In this document: positions 27,055 through 35,694 of the stretch, piece by piece | Position numbering within the stretch: position 1 is the first letter of the stretch | How the letters are laid out: each line of letters starts with the position of its first letter | DNA from: Octadecabacter temperatus | GTDB lineage: Bacteria; Pseudomonadota; Alphaproteobacteria; Rhodobacterales; Rhodobacteraceae | Direction of reading: 5' to 3' | Assembly (NCBI RefSeq): GCF_001187845.1 | Contig: NZ_CP012160.1 | Coordinates: forward strand, 2,666,001 to 2,730,000 | DNA: 64,000 bases | Position numbers and translations under genes: made by a program | The notes under the pieces: model-generated | What the model saw: the letters and a program-made list of their open reading frames with translations, nothing else | Told to the model about the DNA's origin: nothing | Database searches by the model: none

Positions 27055-27371
27055 TGGGACCTGTCATGACATTTATGTTAGTACCGTGTGCCGCTGCCGT
27101 TTTAGTTGGCTGGATAGCGCGTCATTGGGCGCTTGCGGGAGCGGCGTTGACCGGCGGCATCGGGCTGTTCTTGCTTGTAGCGCCTATGGGAACGACCCTG
27201 TCGCGGCTTGTACTGCCATTTGGTACGGGTGCTGCGATCGCGGGGCTGGCAATGATTATTGTACTGAAGGCGCGTCCCTCCACCTCTGTTTGGAGCCGGA
27301 TGACCATTGCGCTGACCGCGACTTTCTTTCCCCACTTTCTTTTCATCTCCTACGCCATGGCGGGACGCTGA
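27054..27371 (+). CDS. Small membrane protein inside the glc operon
   Basis: A 105-residue protein with three or four hydrophobic helices (PCAAAVLVGWIARHWALAGA; GLFLLVAPMG; LPFGTGAAIAGLAMIIVL; ALTATFFPHFLFISYAM). I recognise no family. It starts within the glcE stop (TGATG) and ends one base before glcF, so it is almost certainly co-expressed. It could tether the GlcDEF complex to the membrane or help glycolate uptake; both are guesses. Confidence 0.7.
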   Translation: MGPVMTFMLVPCAAAVLVGWIARHWALAGAALTGGIGLFLLVAPMGTTLSRLVLPFGTGAAIAGLAMIIVLKARPSTSVWSRMTIALTATFFPHFLFISYAMAGR

Positions 27372-27372
27372 T

Positions 27373-28692
27373 ATGCAAACAACATTCACCGAAGCCCAAT
27401 TGAAGGACCCGCAATTCAAGCGCTCCAATGAAATCTTGCGCAACTGTGTCCATTGCGGTTTTTGCACAGCAACCTGTCCAACGTATCAAGTTTTGGGCGA
27501 TGAATTAGACAGCCCACGCGGGCGCATTTACCTCATCAAAGACATGCTGGAGAACGAGCGTGTTCCAGATGAAAAGACCGTCAAACACATCGACCGCTGT
27601 CTGTCATGTCTGGCCTGTATGACGACCTGCCCGTCTGGGGTACACTACATGCACCTTGTTGATCACGCGCGTGAGTACATTGAAAACACTTATAAACGCC
27701 CACTCTCTGACCGTGCCTTGCGCTGGGTTCTAGCGCGCATTTTGCCGTATCCGATGCGGTTTCGGGTTGCGCTTCTTGGGGCCAAGATCGGACGGCCCTT
27801 TGCGCGGTTCATGCCGGATGCCCGCCTACGGGCGATGCTAGAGATGGCCCCGAAAACCATCCCACCCGTGTCGCGCAATGATGATCCACAGACCTTTCCT
27901 GCGCAAAACAAAAAGATGCGTGTAGCTCTGATGACGGGCTGTGCGCAAAAGGCGCTGAACACGGATATCAACGATGCCACTATCCGCTTGCTCACACGGT
28001 TGGGTGCCGAAGTGGTTGTTCTTGAAGGACAAGGATGCTGCGGGGCGTTGACCCACCACATGGGCAAAACGTCCGAAAGCCACGCAGCGGCGTCCAAGAA
28101 TATCAAAGCATGGCGCGCTGAGATGCTGGATGGAGGTCTCGATGCGATTGTCATTAACACGTCTGGTTGCGGGACCACGGTAAAAGACTACGGGCACATG
28201 TTCCGTGAAACAGAATTGGCTGCGGATGCGGATGCCGTGGCAGGCATCGCGATGGATGTTTCCGAAGTACTGATGAAACTGGACCTGCCGGAAGGTGGCG
28301 CGCCTGACCTGACGGTTGCTTATCACGCGGCGTGCTCGTTGCAGCACGGTCAGCAGATTAAGACTTTCCCGAAGGATTTGCTGAGAAAAGCTGGCTTCAA
28401 AGTGGCTGAACCTGCCGACAGCCATCTATGTTGCGGCTCTGCGGGTACATACAACCTGATGCAGCCAGAGATTTCCAAACAGCTTAAAACGCGCAAGATT
28501 CAGACGTTGGAAGCAGTGAAGCCCGACATTATCGCCGCCGGAAATATCGGTTGCATGATGCAGATTGGCAGCGCGACCGAGATCCCGATCGTGCATACCG
28601 TGGAGCTGCTGGACTGGGCAACAGGCGGGCCAAAACCCCCTGCCCTGACAGAGCCCGGGAAACGCGCACCTGAAGTGCCGAACCTGCGGTAA
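27373..28692 (+). CDS. glcF: Glycolate oxidase iron-sulfur subunit GlcF
   Basis: A 439-residue iron-sulfur subunit that passes electrons from GlcD/E to quinone. Two ferredoxin-type [4Fe-4S] motifs are complete: C25-x2-C28-x2-C31-x3-C35 and C76-x2-C79-x2-C82-x3-C86. Two CCG domains follow (GQGCCGALTHHMG and HLCCGSAGTYN). Last gene of the glc operon. No malate synthase (glcB) or glcG lies next to it. Confidence 0.95.
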   Translation: MQTTFTEAQLKDPQFKRSNEILRNCVHCGFCTATCPTYQVLGDELDSPRGRIYLIKDMLENERVPDEKTVKHIDRCLSCLACMTTCPSGVHYMHLVDHAREYIENTYKRPLSDRALRWVLARILPYPMRFRVALLGAKIGRPFARFMPDARLRAMLEMAPKTIPPVSRNDDPQTFPAQNKKMRVALMTGCAQKALNTDINDATIRLLTRLGAEVVVLEGQGCCGALTHHMGKTSESHAAASKNIKAWRAEMLDGGLDAIVINTSGCGTTVKDYGHMFRETELAADADAVAGIAMDVSEVLMKLDLPEGGAPDLTVAYHAACSLQHGQQIKTFPKDLLRKAGFKVAEPADSHLCCGSAGTYNLMQPEISKQLKTRKIQTLEAVKPDIIAAGNIGCMMQIGSATEIPIVHTVELLDWATGGPKPPALTEPGKRAPEVPNLR

Positions 28693-28748
28693 TGCGCCAC
28701 ATTTGTGCCCTAAAGAAACGCTAATTACAGGGAAACAACGGGCAGAAC

Positions 28749-29561
28749 ATGCGCAGATTACTTTTATCATTGGCTTTTGGGATCATGGCTGCAGCTTCTG
28801 CGCAGGCCCAAACCAGTGAACTACAGTCTTTGGAAACCGGAAATGACGCCCGCGGCTGGGAAGCCGTTGGTCGCCTAGACATTGATGGCAAAGGGTTTTG
28901 CACCGGCACGTTGATCGCACCTGACTTAGTCCTGACCGCCGCCCACTGCATGTATGAAACCAACGGTGGGCAAGCCGTGGATTTCAACCGTATTTCGTTC
29001 CTTGCAGGCCTGCGAAATGGCCGCGCCGAGGCCACGCGGTCGGTTCGCAACGCGGTTATCCACCCTTCTTACGACAACCGTTCTGACACGACCTCGGAAG
29101 TCGTACGCTATGACGTAGCCTTGTTGCAGCTGGACCAACCGATCCGAAATACGCGCATCGAACCGTTTGAGCTATCCACGAGTCTGCTTCGCGGCTCGCA
29201 GGTTGGTGTTGTGTCCTACGCCAAAGATCGCGCCGAAAGCCCGTCGTTACAGGAAACCTGTGACGTCACGGGCCAACAAGCGGGCCTACTGGTGATGAGT
29301 TGCGAAATTGATTTCGGGGCCTCTGGCGCGCCTGTGTTTCGCAATGAAAACGGCGTTCCACGCCTTGTATCAGTGTTCTCAGCAATGGCTGAATTGGACG
29401 GCGTTAAGGTCGCGCTTGGCATGGACCTTGCTGAACCGATTGCCACGTTGCGCTTAGCACTGGAAGACGGTCGCGGACTGTTTGCGACACCCCCCACTTC
29501 GGCACGCGTCATTCGTCCAGGCGAACGCAATGATACAGGCGCTTTGTTCGTCCGCCCGTAA
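28749..29561 (+). CDS. Secreted trypsin-like serine protease
   Basis: A 270-residue protein with a signal peptide (MRRLLLSLAFGIMAAASAQA). The chymotrypsin-type triad is visible: His in VLTAAHCMYE, Asp in VRYDVALLQLD, and Ser in FGASGAPVF. A disulfide pair is likely between the cysteines around the active His, and another in the second barrel. The start has no strong ribosome-binding site nearby except GAAACAACGGG. It stands alone between glcF and the Hsp20 gene. Target unknown, probably periplasmic. Confidence 0.88.
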   Translation: MRRLLLSLAFGIMAAASAQAQTSELQSLETGNDARGWEAVGRLDIDGKGFCTGTLIAPDLVLTAAHCMYETNGGQAVDFNRISFLAGLRNGRAEATRSVRNAVIHPSYDNRSDTTSEVVRYDVALLQLDQPIRNTRIEPFELSTSLLRGSQVGVVSYAKDRAESPSLQETCDVTGQQAGLLVMSCEIDFGASGAPVFRNENGVPRLVSVFSAMAELDGVKVALGMDLAEPIATLRLALEDGRGLFATPPTSARVIRPGERNDTGALFVRP

Positions 29562-29599
29562 ATCACCGCTCAAGCTACTTGAATGCTGCACGTCAAACT

Positions 29600-29630
29600 C
29601 TTGTAAAGTGCACGCCCCCTCCCCAAATAA
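29600..29630 (+). promoter_or_regulatory. Sigma-32 (RpoH)-like promoter of hsp20
   Basis: CTTGTA (29600-29605), 15 bases, then CCCCAAATA (from 29621). This fits the heat-shock promoter pattern CTTGAA-N13-17-CCCCATNTA with small deviations. It would start transcription near 29637, about 85 bases before the gene. Confidence 0.6.
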
Positions 29631-29668
29631 TCTGTATCGGGATGCCAATCATGGGTCCTGAACCACCC

Positions 29669-29716
29669 GCCTTGCCCCTTTGGGAAGGCACAAATTGTTA
29701 TCGCTTTGAAAAGGAT
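29669..29716 (+). promoter_or_regulatory. ROSE-like RNA thermometer in the hsp20 leader
   Basis: Two hairpins precede the start codon. The first pairs GCCTT-G-CCC (29669-29677) with GGGAAGGC (29682-29689). The second pairs ATC-G-CTT (29700-29706) with AAGGAT (29711-29716) around a TGAA loop, and so sequesters the ribosome-binding site. The anti-SD strand contains TCGCT, which matches the UYGCU signature with a bulged G of ROSE elements. Confidence 0.55.
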
Positions 29717-29721
29717 ACACC

Positions 29722-30189
29722 ATGCGTACTTTAAATCTGGCTCCACTGCACCGCGCCACTGTCGGCTTTGACCAAATCACAGATATGATGGACCGCATCT
29801 TGTCCAACGACACAGGCAGCCAAAGCTACCCGCCCTATAACATTGAAAAAACCGCTGATGATGGCTGGCGCATTTCGATTGCCGTTGCCGGATTTGGCGA
29901 AGAAGACCTCTCTGTCGAAGTCAAAGAGAACGCGCTTCACGTCACGGCGAAAAAGGCCGATGACGAGGTTGAGCGAACATACCTCCACCGCGGCATCGCG
30001 ACCCGCGCATTCAGCCGCCGCTTCCATCTCGCCGATCATGTGAAAGTCACGGGAGCGTCCCATGAAAACGGTATGCTCAACATCGACCTCACGCGCGAAG
30101 TGCCTGAGGCCCTGAAACCCCGCCGGATCGAAATCGCGAAAGCTCAGAAAGTTGAGCAGGATGTGATTGAAGGCGACAAAGTAAACTAA
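29722..30189 (+). CDS. Small heat-shock protein (Hsp20/IbpA family)
   Basis: A 155-residue alpha-crystallin-domain chaperone that holds unfolding proteins. The domain spans about residues 35-130 (YNIEKTADDGWRISIAVAGF, LSVEVKENALHVTAKK, then the ENGMLNIDLTREVPE strand). A non-canonical IxI-like tail is weak (RRIEIAK). The start follows AAGGAT. A sigma-32-like promoter and a ROSE-like leader lie directly upstream, so both transcription and translation are probably heat-controlled. Confidence 0.93.
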   Translation: MRTLNLAPLHRATVGFDQITDMMDRILSNDTGSQSYPPYNIEKTADDGWRISIAVAGFGEEDLSVEVKENALHVTAKKADDEVERTYLHRGIATRAFSRRFHLADHVKVTGASHENGMLNIDLTREVPEALKPRRIEIAKAQKVEQDVIEGDKVN

Positions 30190-30215
30190 CCCTGACGTCT
30201 CCTCCCAAGACGACG

Positions 30216-30253
30216 AAACGGACGCGCTGCCCCTCCCTCAGCGCGTCCGTTTT
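30216..30253. terminator. Strong terminator after hsp20
   Basis: AAACGGACGCGCTG pairs perfectly with CAGCGCGTCCGTTT around a nine-base loop, and T follows. The flanking A and T runs make it bidirectional, serving hsp20 and the convergent PhyH gene. Confidence 0.85.
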
Positions 30254-30269
30254 GCGTTTCATTGACGAC

Positions 30270-30923
30270 TTATTTGAAGTCGCTCCAAAGCATCGGTTCC
30301 GGAAGCGCAGAGCGTGCAAAGTCCAGCCGCAGGACATGGCGACCGTTTGGCGCTTTCGCAGGCACGGAGCGGTGAAGGGTAAGCATGGGTAAAACTAAGA
30401 TGTCCCCAGCTTCAGCCGTTTCGATACTCGTCGGAAAGCGGTCGGCGTTAGTTGCAGCTTCGCTGGCTGGAACGATACCGTTTGCGTGGCTGCCGACCGC
30501 AAACTCCATGCCGCCAGATTGAGCGTCGCACGAATCCAGAAAAACACGTACGAACAGCATGTCCTCAAGTACATCTGACGGGGGTTGGCAATGCCATTGC
30601 CCAACCTTGTTCGACCAATTCGTAAAGCCAGAAACGTTCATACGATCTCGTACCAAAATGACTCGATCCTGATGCCAAGGCACTTGCCAATTCGCGTCAT
30701 TTGTCTTGGAAAAGGAGACCATTCGTACCGGTTTAAAATCTCTGAAATGCGGCGTAATCGCCTGAGTAACTGGCTTGATAGCGGCGGAGGTCGCATTGTC
30801 TACGGTTAGCCTGCGTCCGGCGGCACCCTCTACGCCACCAACTGCTCGCAGGCCTTCGACTTCGCTTGTCGACAGTGCCGCGCGCAGCCAGAGGTGAGTT
30901 TTATTAGCCCAGAGAGGACTCAA
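30270..30923 (-). CDS. Phytanoyl-CoA dioxygenase (PhyH) family protein
   Basis: A 217-residue Fe(II)/2-oxoglutarate-dependent oxygenase. The HxD metal motif is in VPWHQDRV, the distal His in LTLHRSVPAK and the 2-oxoglutarate-binding Arg in HVLRLDF. The start appears to be TTG at 30923, overlapping the polA stop (TTGA), with GAGG a few bases before. Translation is therefore likely coupled to DNA polymerase I. The substrate is unknown. Confidence 0.8.
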   Translation of the reverse strand: MSPLWANKTHLWLRAALSTSEVEGLRAVGGVEGAAGRRLTVDNATSAAIKPVTQAITPHFRDFKPVRMVSFSKTNDANWQVPWHQDRVILVRDRMNVSGFTNWSNKVGQWHCQPPSDVLEDMLFVRVFLDSCDAQSGGMEFAVGSHANGIVPASEAATNADRFPTSIETAEAGDILVLPMLTLHRSVPAKAPNGRHVLRLDFARSALPEPMLWSDFK

Positions 30924-33712
30924 TGCGCCTCAGCCCATGTCGCCCCAATCCCAGCGTCCACAACCAGCGGCACGTCAAACTTCACCACCGGATTGGCCGC
31001 GTTTTCCATGACTTCCTTCGCGGCCACGATCAATTCATCCGCAGCGTCCTTATCCACCTCAAACACCAATTCATCGTGGACTTGTAACAGCATCTTCGCT
31101 GGCAAGTGCGCAATCGCGTCGTCCATGCGGATCATGGCGCGGCGGATGACGTCGGCGGCGGTGCCTTGGATCGGGGCGTTGATGGCCGCGCGTTTGGCGA
31201 AGCCTGCCTGCGGGCCTTTGGCGTTGATTTCCAGCGTATGGATTTTGCGGCCAAATAGGGTTTCGACACGGTTATGTTCTTTGGCGAACGCCACGGTGTC
31301 ATCCATGAAAGTGCGAATGCCCGGGAAGCGTTCGAAATAGCGGTCAATAAACCCTTGCGCTTCAGCACGTGGAATACGCAGGTTACGGGCAAGCCCGAAA
31401 CCGGAGATGCCGTAAATGACGCCAAAGTTGATCGCCTTGGCCTGACGGCGCACATCGGATGTCATCTCATCCAATGGCACGTTGAACATTTCAGACGCCG
31501 TCATCGCGTGGATGTCGTGACCATCGCGGAACGCCTGTTTCAGCGCGTCGATGCCCGCCACATGCGCAAGGATGCGCAGTTCGATCTGTGAGTAGTCCAA
31601 CGCGACGAGGACCTTGCCCTCTTCGGCGACAAAAGCTTCCCGAATTTTGCGCCCCTCGTCCGTACGGATCGGAATGTTTTGCAAGTTAGGTTCGGTTGAA
31701 GACAGCCGCCCCGTGTTCGCGCCCGTGATCGAATAGGACGTGTGAACGCGTCCTGTTTCGGCATTGATGTGGGTTTGCAGGGCATCCGTGTAGGTCGATT
31801 TCAGTTTCGACAAAGACCGCCAATCAAGGACGCGAGCGGGGAAATCGTGTTCCGTCGCGAGGTCTTCTAGGATGTCGGCGCCAGTGGAATACTTGCCCGT
31901 CTTACCCTTTTTGCCGCCCTCAAGCCCCATTTCGTCAAATAGGATTTCACCCACTTGCGCGGGGGAGCCGACGTTGAATTTGTGGCCCGCAAGTTCGTAA
32001 AGTTCATCCTCAAGCCCTGCCATTTTCTGGGCGAAGGAATTCGACATGCGCGACAGCGTATCGCGGTCGACCTTGATGCCGGACATTTCCATTTTCGCCA
32101 GCACCGAAACCAGCGGCCGTTCCATGGTTTCGTAAACGGACGTGACCTGCGTTTTGTGCAATTGCGGCTTAAGTAATTGCCAAAGGCGCAGCGTAATGTC
32201 GGCGTCTTCCGCCGCATATTTCACGGCCTTCGCCACGTCCACACGATCAAAAGTGATCGCTGATTTACCTGTCCCAAGCAGGGGCTTAATCGGGATCGGC
32301 GTGTGGCCTAGATACTGCTCCGAAAGCACATCCATGCCGTGACGGTTCAACCCTGCATTCATTGCGTAGGACATCAACATCGTGTCGTCGATGGGCGCCG
32401 CGTCAATGTTCAATCGTTTGAAAATCTTGCAGTCATACTTGGCGTTTTGGAAAATCTTGAGGATGCTGTCGTCTTCCAACATCGGCTTTAAGATCGCGAG
32501 GCATTCCTCGAAGTCCATCTGATCTTTGGCGAGTTCATCATTCCCAAACAGATCATCCGCAGCGCCGCCTTTATGGGTCAGCGGAATGTAGCACGCCTCG
32601 CCCGCCTCAACGCACAGGGACACGCCAACGAGGTCGACAACCATTTCGTTTAGGCCCGTCGTTTCCGTGTCCACAGCGACATAGCCGCGGGCGTAAATAC
32701 GCGCAATCCATGCCTCAAGCGCGCCTCGGTCCTTCACCCATTCGTACTTTTCCTCATCAAAAGCGGGCTGTTCAGGCGTGCCTTCAACAACATCGACCGA
32801 GGTGTCTTCAATGACTGGAGCCTCAACCCCCAATCTGTCGGAAACGCGTTTCACGATCGTGCGGAATTCCATCTGCGCAAGGAATTCTAGTAACACATCA
32901 GGTTCAGGATCGCGTACTTCAAGGTCATCGAGCGTAAAGGGCAATTCCATCGCGTCGTCCAGCGTCACAAGGCGTTTGGACAGTTCAATCTGGGCGCGGT
33001 TGTCGATCAGAGTTTGCCGACGTTTTGGTTGTTTGATCTCGTCCGCGCGATCAAGCAGTTCTTCAAGGTCGCCATATTCGTTGATCAACAACGCGGCGGT
33101 TTTGATGCCGATTCCAGGGGCACCAGGCACATTGTCGGCCGTGTCGCCCGCGAGCGCCTGAATGTCGATCACGCGGTCAGGGCCGACGCCGAACTTTTCA
33201 TGCACTTCGTCTACGTCGATGATCTTGTTGCCCTTCATGGCATCCATCATCACCACGCCGCCGCCGACCAATTGCATCATGTCTTTGTCGCTAGAAATGA
33301 TCGTACAGCTGCCACCTGCTTCGCGGGCTTGGCGTGCGAGGGTTGCAATGATGTCGTCGGCCTCAAAGCCTTCGATTTCCTCACAGGCGATGTTGAACGC
33401 GCGCGTCGCATCGCGGGTCAGTGGCATTTGCGGGCGCAGATCTTCTGGCATGGCCTCGCGGTTGGCTTTGTATTGGTCATACATTTCGTTGCGAAACGTG
33501 TGGCTGCCTTTGTCGAAGATCACAGCGACATGGGTAACATCGCCGCCGACGTTACCTTCAACATAGCGTTGCAGCATGTTGCAAAACCCCGAAACGGCCC
33601 CAATCGGCAGCCCGTCAGACTTGCGCGTCAGCGGTGGCAACGCGTGATATGCGCGAAAGATAAATGCCGATCCGTCGATCAGATGTAGATGACAACCTTT
33701 GCCGAACGCCAT
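30920..33712 (-). CDS. polA: DNA polymerase I
   Basis: A 930-residue enzyme with all three activities. It has an N-terminal 5'-3' exonuclease (LIDGSAFIFRAYHALPP; EGFEADDIIATLA), a 3'-5' exonuclease with DTETTGL intact around residue 345, and a family-A polymerase domain with motif A DYSQIELR, motif B RRQAKAINFGVIYG and motif C QVHDELVFE. AAGGGG lies eight bases upstream of the ATG. Its stop overlaps a PhyH-type gene. It repairs gaps and removes RNA primers. Confidence 0.97.
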   Translation of the reverse strand: MAFGKGCHLHLIDGSAFIFRAYHALPPLTRKSDGLPIGAVSGFCNMLQRYVEGNVGGDVTHVAVIFDKGSHTFRNEMYDQYKANREAMPEDLRPQMPLTRDATRAFNIACEEIEGFEADDIIATLARQAREAGGSCTIISSDKDMMQLVGGGVVMMDAMKGNKIIDVDEVHEKFGVGPDRVIDIQALAGDTADNVPGAPGIGIKTAALLINEYGDLEELLDRADEIKQPKRRQTLIDNRAQIELSKRLVTLDDAMELPFTLDDLEVRDPEPDVLLEFLAQMEFRTIVKRVSDRLGVEAPVIEDTSVDVVEGTPEQPAFDEEKYEWVKDRGALEAWIARIYARGYVAVDTETTGLNEMVVDLVGVSLCVEAGEACYIPLTHKGGAADDLFGNDELAKDQMDFEECLAILKPMLEDDSILKIFQNAKYDCKIFKRLNIDAAPIDDTMLMSYAMNAGLNRHGMDVLSEQYLGHTPIPIKPLLGTGKSAITFDRVDVAKAVKYAAEDADITLRLWQLLKPQLHKTQVTSVYETMERPLVSVLAKMEMSGIKVDRDTLSRMSNSFAQKMAGLEDELYELAGHKFNVGSPAQVGEILFDEMGLEGGKKGKTGKYSTGADILEDLATEHDFPARVLDWRSLSKLKSTYTDALQTHINAETGRVHTSYSITGANTGRLSSTEPNLQNIPIRTDEGRKIREAFVAEEGKVLVALDYSQIELRILAHVAGIDALKQAFRDGHDIHAMTASEMFNVPLDEMTSDVRRQAKAINFGVIYGISGFGLARNLRIPRAEAQGFIDRYFERFPGIRTFMDDTVAFAKEHNRVETLFGRKIHTLEINAKGPQAGFAKRAAINAPIQGTAADVIRRAMIRMDDAIAHLPAKMLLQVHDELVFEVDKDAADELIVAAKEVMENAANPVVKFDVPLVVDAGIGATWAEAH

Positions 33713-33793
33713 TGCTTAGCCCCTTTTTGCAGACCTCGCATAGGTAACGGGGACTGCGAGAGGGTTCAATCGTTCAAGCGGTAGCAAAGGGTC

Positions 33794-34393
33794 TTATGCG
33801 CGGGAGAACCGGCGTGCACAGCTAATCAGGACTGTACCGGCGATCAGAAAGATGAGAGCCAAACCAGCAACCCAAAGGGCTACACCCGCTGCCCCCAAAT
33901 TGCCGACATCCAAGAAGAAATACGGATACTCGCCATCCACGGCCCCGCGCGCGATCGCATAGATTGAATAGAGAATGGGAAACGCGCTCCAGATCACTAG
34001 ATCACGCCAAACCAATCGCCCTTTAGGCAGCGCCAAAAGCCACAGACCGATGAAGGCAATCGGAATGACGGTGTGCAGCATGCCATTCACGATCCAGTCC
34101 AGCCCAACCCGAGGATCATCGCCTGCCAAGAGGACATGAAACACGATTGCGACAAGTGCGATGGCCATGGTCAGACCCGCAGTCAGCCATTGTGGCGGCA
34201 TGCGCCCGAACGCAATCGCGCCGCTGGTCAAACCAATCAGCATATTCGTCCAGATGGTGAAATAACGAAAATCGTTCCAGACAGCGCCCAAAAACGAAAT
34301 CTCTTTTTCCTGCATTGTCATGCCAAAACGAGCAATCAATGTCGCAGAAACAGCAAGCGCCAGAATCGTTGAGAACAGGCGCAGCTTTTGCAT
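33794..34393 (-). CDS. Pr6Pr-family membrane protein
   Basis: A 199-residue protein with six hydrophobic helices, matching the Pr6Pr layout (FRYFTIWTNMLIGLT in the second helix; HTVIPIAFIGLWLL; YSIYAIARG). The function is unknown. The ATG at 34393 overlaps the stop of the upstream zinc-finger gene by one base (TGATG), so the two are coupled. An earlier in-frame start would overrun that gene. Confidence 0.8.
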   Translation of the reverse strand: MQKLRLFSTILALAVSATLIARFGMTMQEKEISFLGAVWNDFRYFTIWTNMLIGLTSGAIAFGRMPPQWLTAGLTMAIALVAIVFHVLLAGDDPRVGLDWIVNGMLHTVIPIAFIGLWLLALPKGRLVWRDLVIWSAFPILYSIYAIARGAVDGEYPYFFLDVGNLGAAGVALWVAGLALIFLIAGTVLISCARRFSRA

Positions 34394-34566
34394 CAGTCCG
34401 CAGCGTCGCCGTAAACGTATTTGCAATCGCAATACGGGCACTCGACCCAACCTTGCTTCTTGGAAATCTGCAGCCAGACGCGTGGATGGCCCAATGCGCC
34501 TTCGCCACCATCACAGGCAATCCGCCGCTCGTTCACAATCTTGGTTTCTTGGGCGGTGGTTGTCAT
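34393..34566 (-). CDS. NDUFS6-type zinc-finger protein, likely complex I accessory
   Basis: A 57-residue protein that only becomes visible with the internal ATG at 34566. Zinc ligands are C18, H27, C43 and C46 (C-x8-H-x15-C-x2-C), with GHPRVWLQI and VECPYCDCKYV as in the mitochondrial NDUFS6 C-terminal domain. Alphaproteobacteria carry this protein as a complex I subunit. It is unlinked here to nuo genes and is coupled to the Pr6Pr gene. Confidence 0.82.
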   Translation of the reverse strand: MTTTAQETKIVNERRIACDGGEGALGHPRVWLQISKKQGWVECPYCDCKYVYGDAAD

Positions 34567-34672
34567 GCAATTGCCTCTGGGCTGGGGGCACGTTAGGTGC
34601 CACATAAGAACGGTATCGAACGCGGACCATATTAGCGATCCGCGCCGCGCGAACAAGATGGGAATGCACTGT

Positions 34673-35602
34673 ATGTCCGAGAACGCTTTGGAAATCACAG
34701 GTCTACGCAAAACATATGCCGCCAGTAAACGCAGCCCCGCGAAAGAAGCCCTGACAGGGGTCGATCTAACAGTGCCACGTGGCTCCATTTTCGGACTATT
34801 GGGGCCAAATGGCGCGGGCAAATCAACCATCATTAACATTCTCGCCGGACTGGTGACCAAATCCACGGGCTCAGTGCGCATTTGGGGCTTCGATCAAGAC
34901 GAAAACCCGCGCCAATCCCGCGCTGCGATCGGTATCATGCCCCAAGAACCCAACTTAGATCCATTCTTCACACCACGCGGTTCCTTGGACGTTCAGGCGG
35001 GGTTGTATGGCGTACCGAAATCACAACGCCGCACCGAAGAGCTTTTGGAGCTCACGGGCCTCACAGACAAAGCAGAGGCCTACGCGCGTTCCCTTTCAGG
35101 GGGCATGCGCCGTCGCCTTTTGCTTGGTAAGGCGTTGGTTCATTCACCGCAAATTTTGGTGCTGGATGAACCAACAGCAGGCGTCGACATCGAACTTCGC
35201 AATATGCTGTGGCAACACGTGCGGCGCCTGAACGACGAAGGCATGACCATCATCCTCACGACCCACTACTTGGAAGAAGCCGAACAGATGTGCGACCAGA
35301 TCGCCATCATCAACCACGGCGCGGTCATCGCAAATGACACGACAGCAAACCTTCTCGGGCAGCTGGATGCCAAAACAATGGTCATCACGCCAGATACCCC
35401 GTGCGACCTGCCCGATGTGCTACCAACTGGGGTCGACGGCCAAAAACGCACAAATGGCACACTCGCCTTCACCTACAAAACATCACAAATCCGCGCCGAA
35501 GAAGTGCTGTCACTGGTCCATAACGCGGGCATCACCATCAAAGACGTGCGCACCGAAGACCCGCACCTAGAGGACGTGTTTCTAAACCTAACCCGTGCCT
35601 GA
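34673..35602 (+). CDS. ABC transporter ATP-binding protein (drug-efflux type)
   Basis: A 309-residue ATPase. Walker A is GLLGPNGAGKSTI, the signature is LSGGMRRRLLLGKA, Walker B is ILVLDEPTAGVD, and the H-loop is TTHYLEEAE. The C-terminal 80 residues form the extension common in ABC-2/NodI-like exporters (DVRTEDPHLEDVFLNLT). No permease gene follows: the stop is succeeded by a repeat and a convergent gene. The start at 34673 is the most probable of several in-frame options. Confidence 0.88.
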   Translation: MSENALEITGLRKTYAASKRSPAKEALTGVDLTVPRGSIFGLLGPNGAGKSTIINILAGLVTKSTGSVRIWGFDQDENPRQSRAAIGIMPQEPNLDPFFTPRGSLDVQAGLYGVPKSQRRTEELLELTGLTDKAEAYARSLSGGMRRRLLLGKALVHSPQILVLDEPTAGVDIELRNMLWQHVRRLNDEGMTIILTTHYLEEAEQMCDQIAIINHGAVIANDTTANLLGQLDAKTMVITPDTPCDLPDVLPTGVDGQKRTNGTLAFTYKTSQIRAEEVLSLVHNAGITIKDVRTEDPHLEDVFLNLTRA

Positions 35603-35612
35603 GCTCTTCGCA

Positions 35613-35662
35613 TTTGCTTTTGTTTCAAAAGTATCCCGAGGGTCTGGGGGCTGCCCCCCAGC
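35613..35662 (+). repeat. Intergenic GC-rich repeat, copy 2
   Basis: TTTGCTTTTGTTTCAAAAG leads into GGGGGCTGCCCCCC, a self-complementary hairpin. The first 15 bases match copy 1 at 18181 exactly. It lies between the convergent ABC ATPase and HIT genes and could double as a terminator. Confidence 0.6.
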
Positions 35663-35694
35663 TGATCGGATTGGCGAAGCCAATTCGAAACACG

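Noticed and set aside
33755..33780. LexA box upstream of polA
   Set aside because: GTTC-N4-GTTC is present, but the alphaproteobacterial LexA site needs seven bases between the GTTC units.
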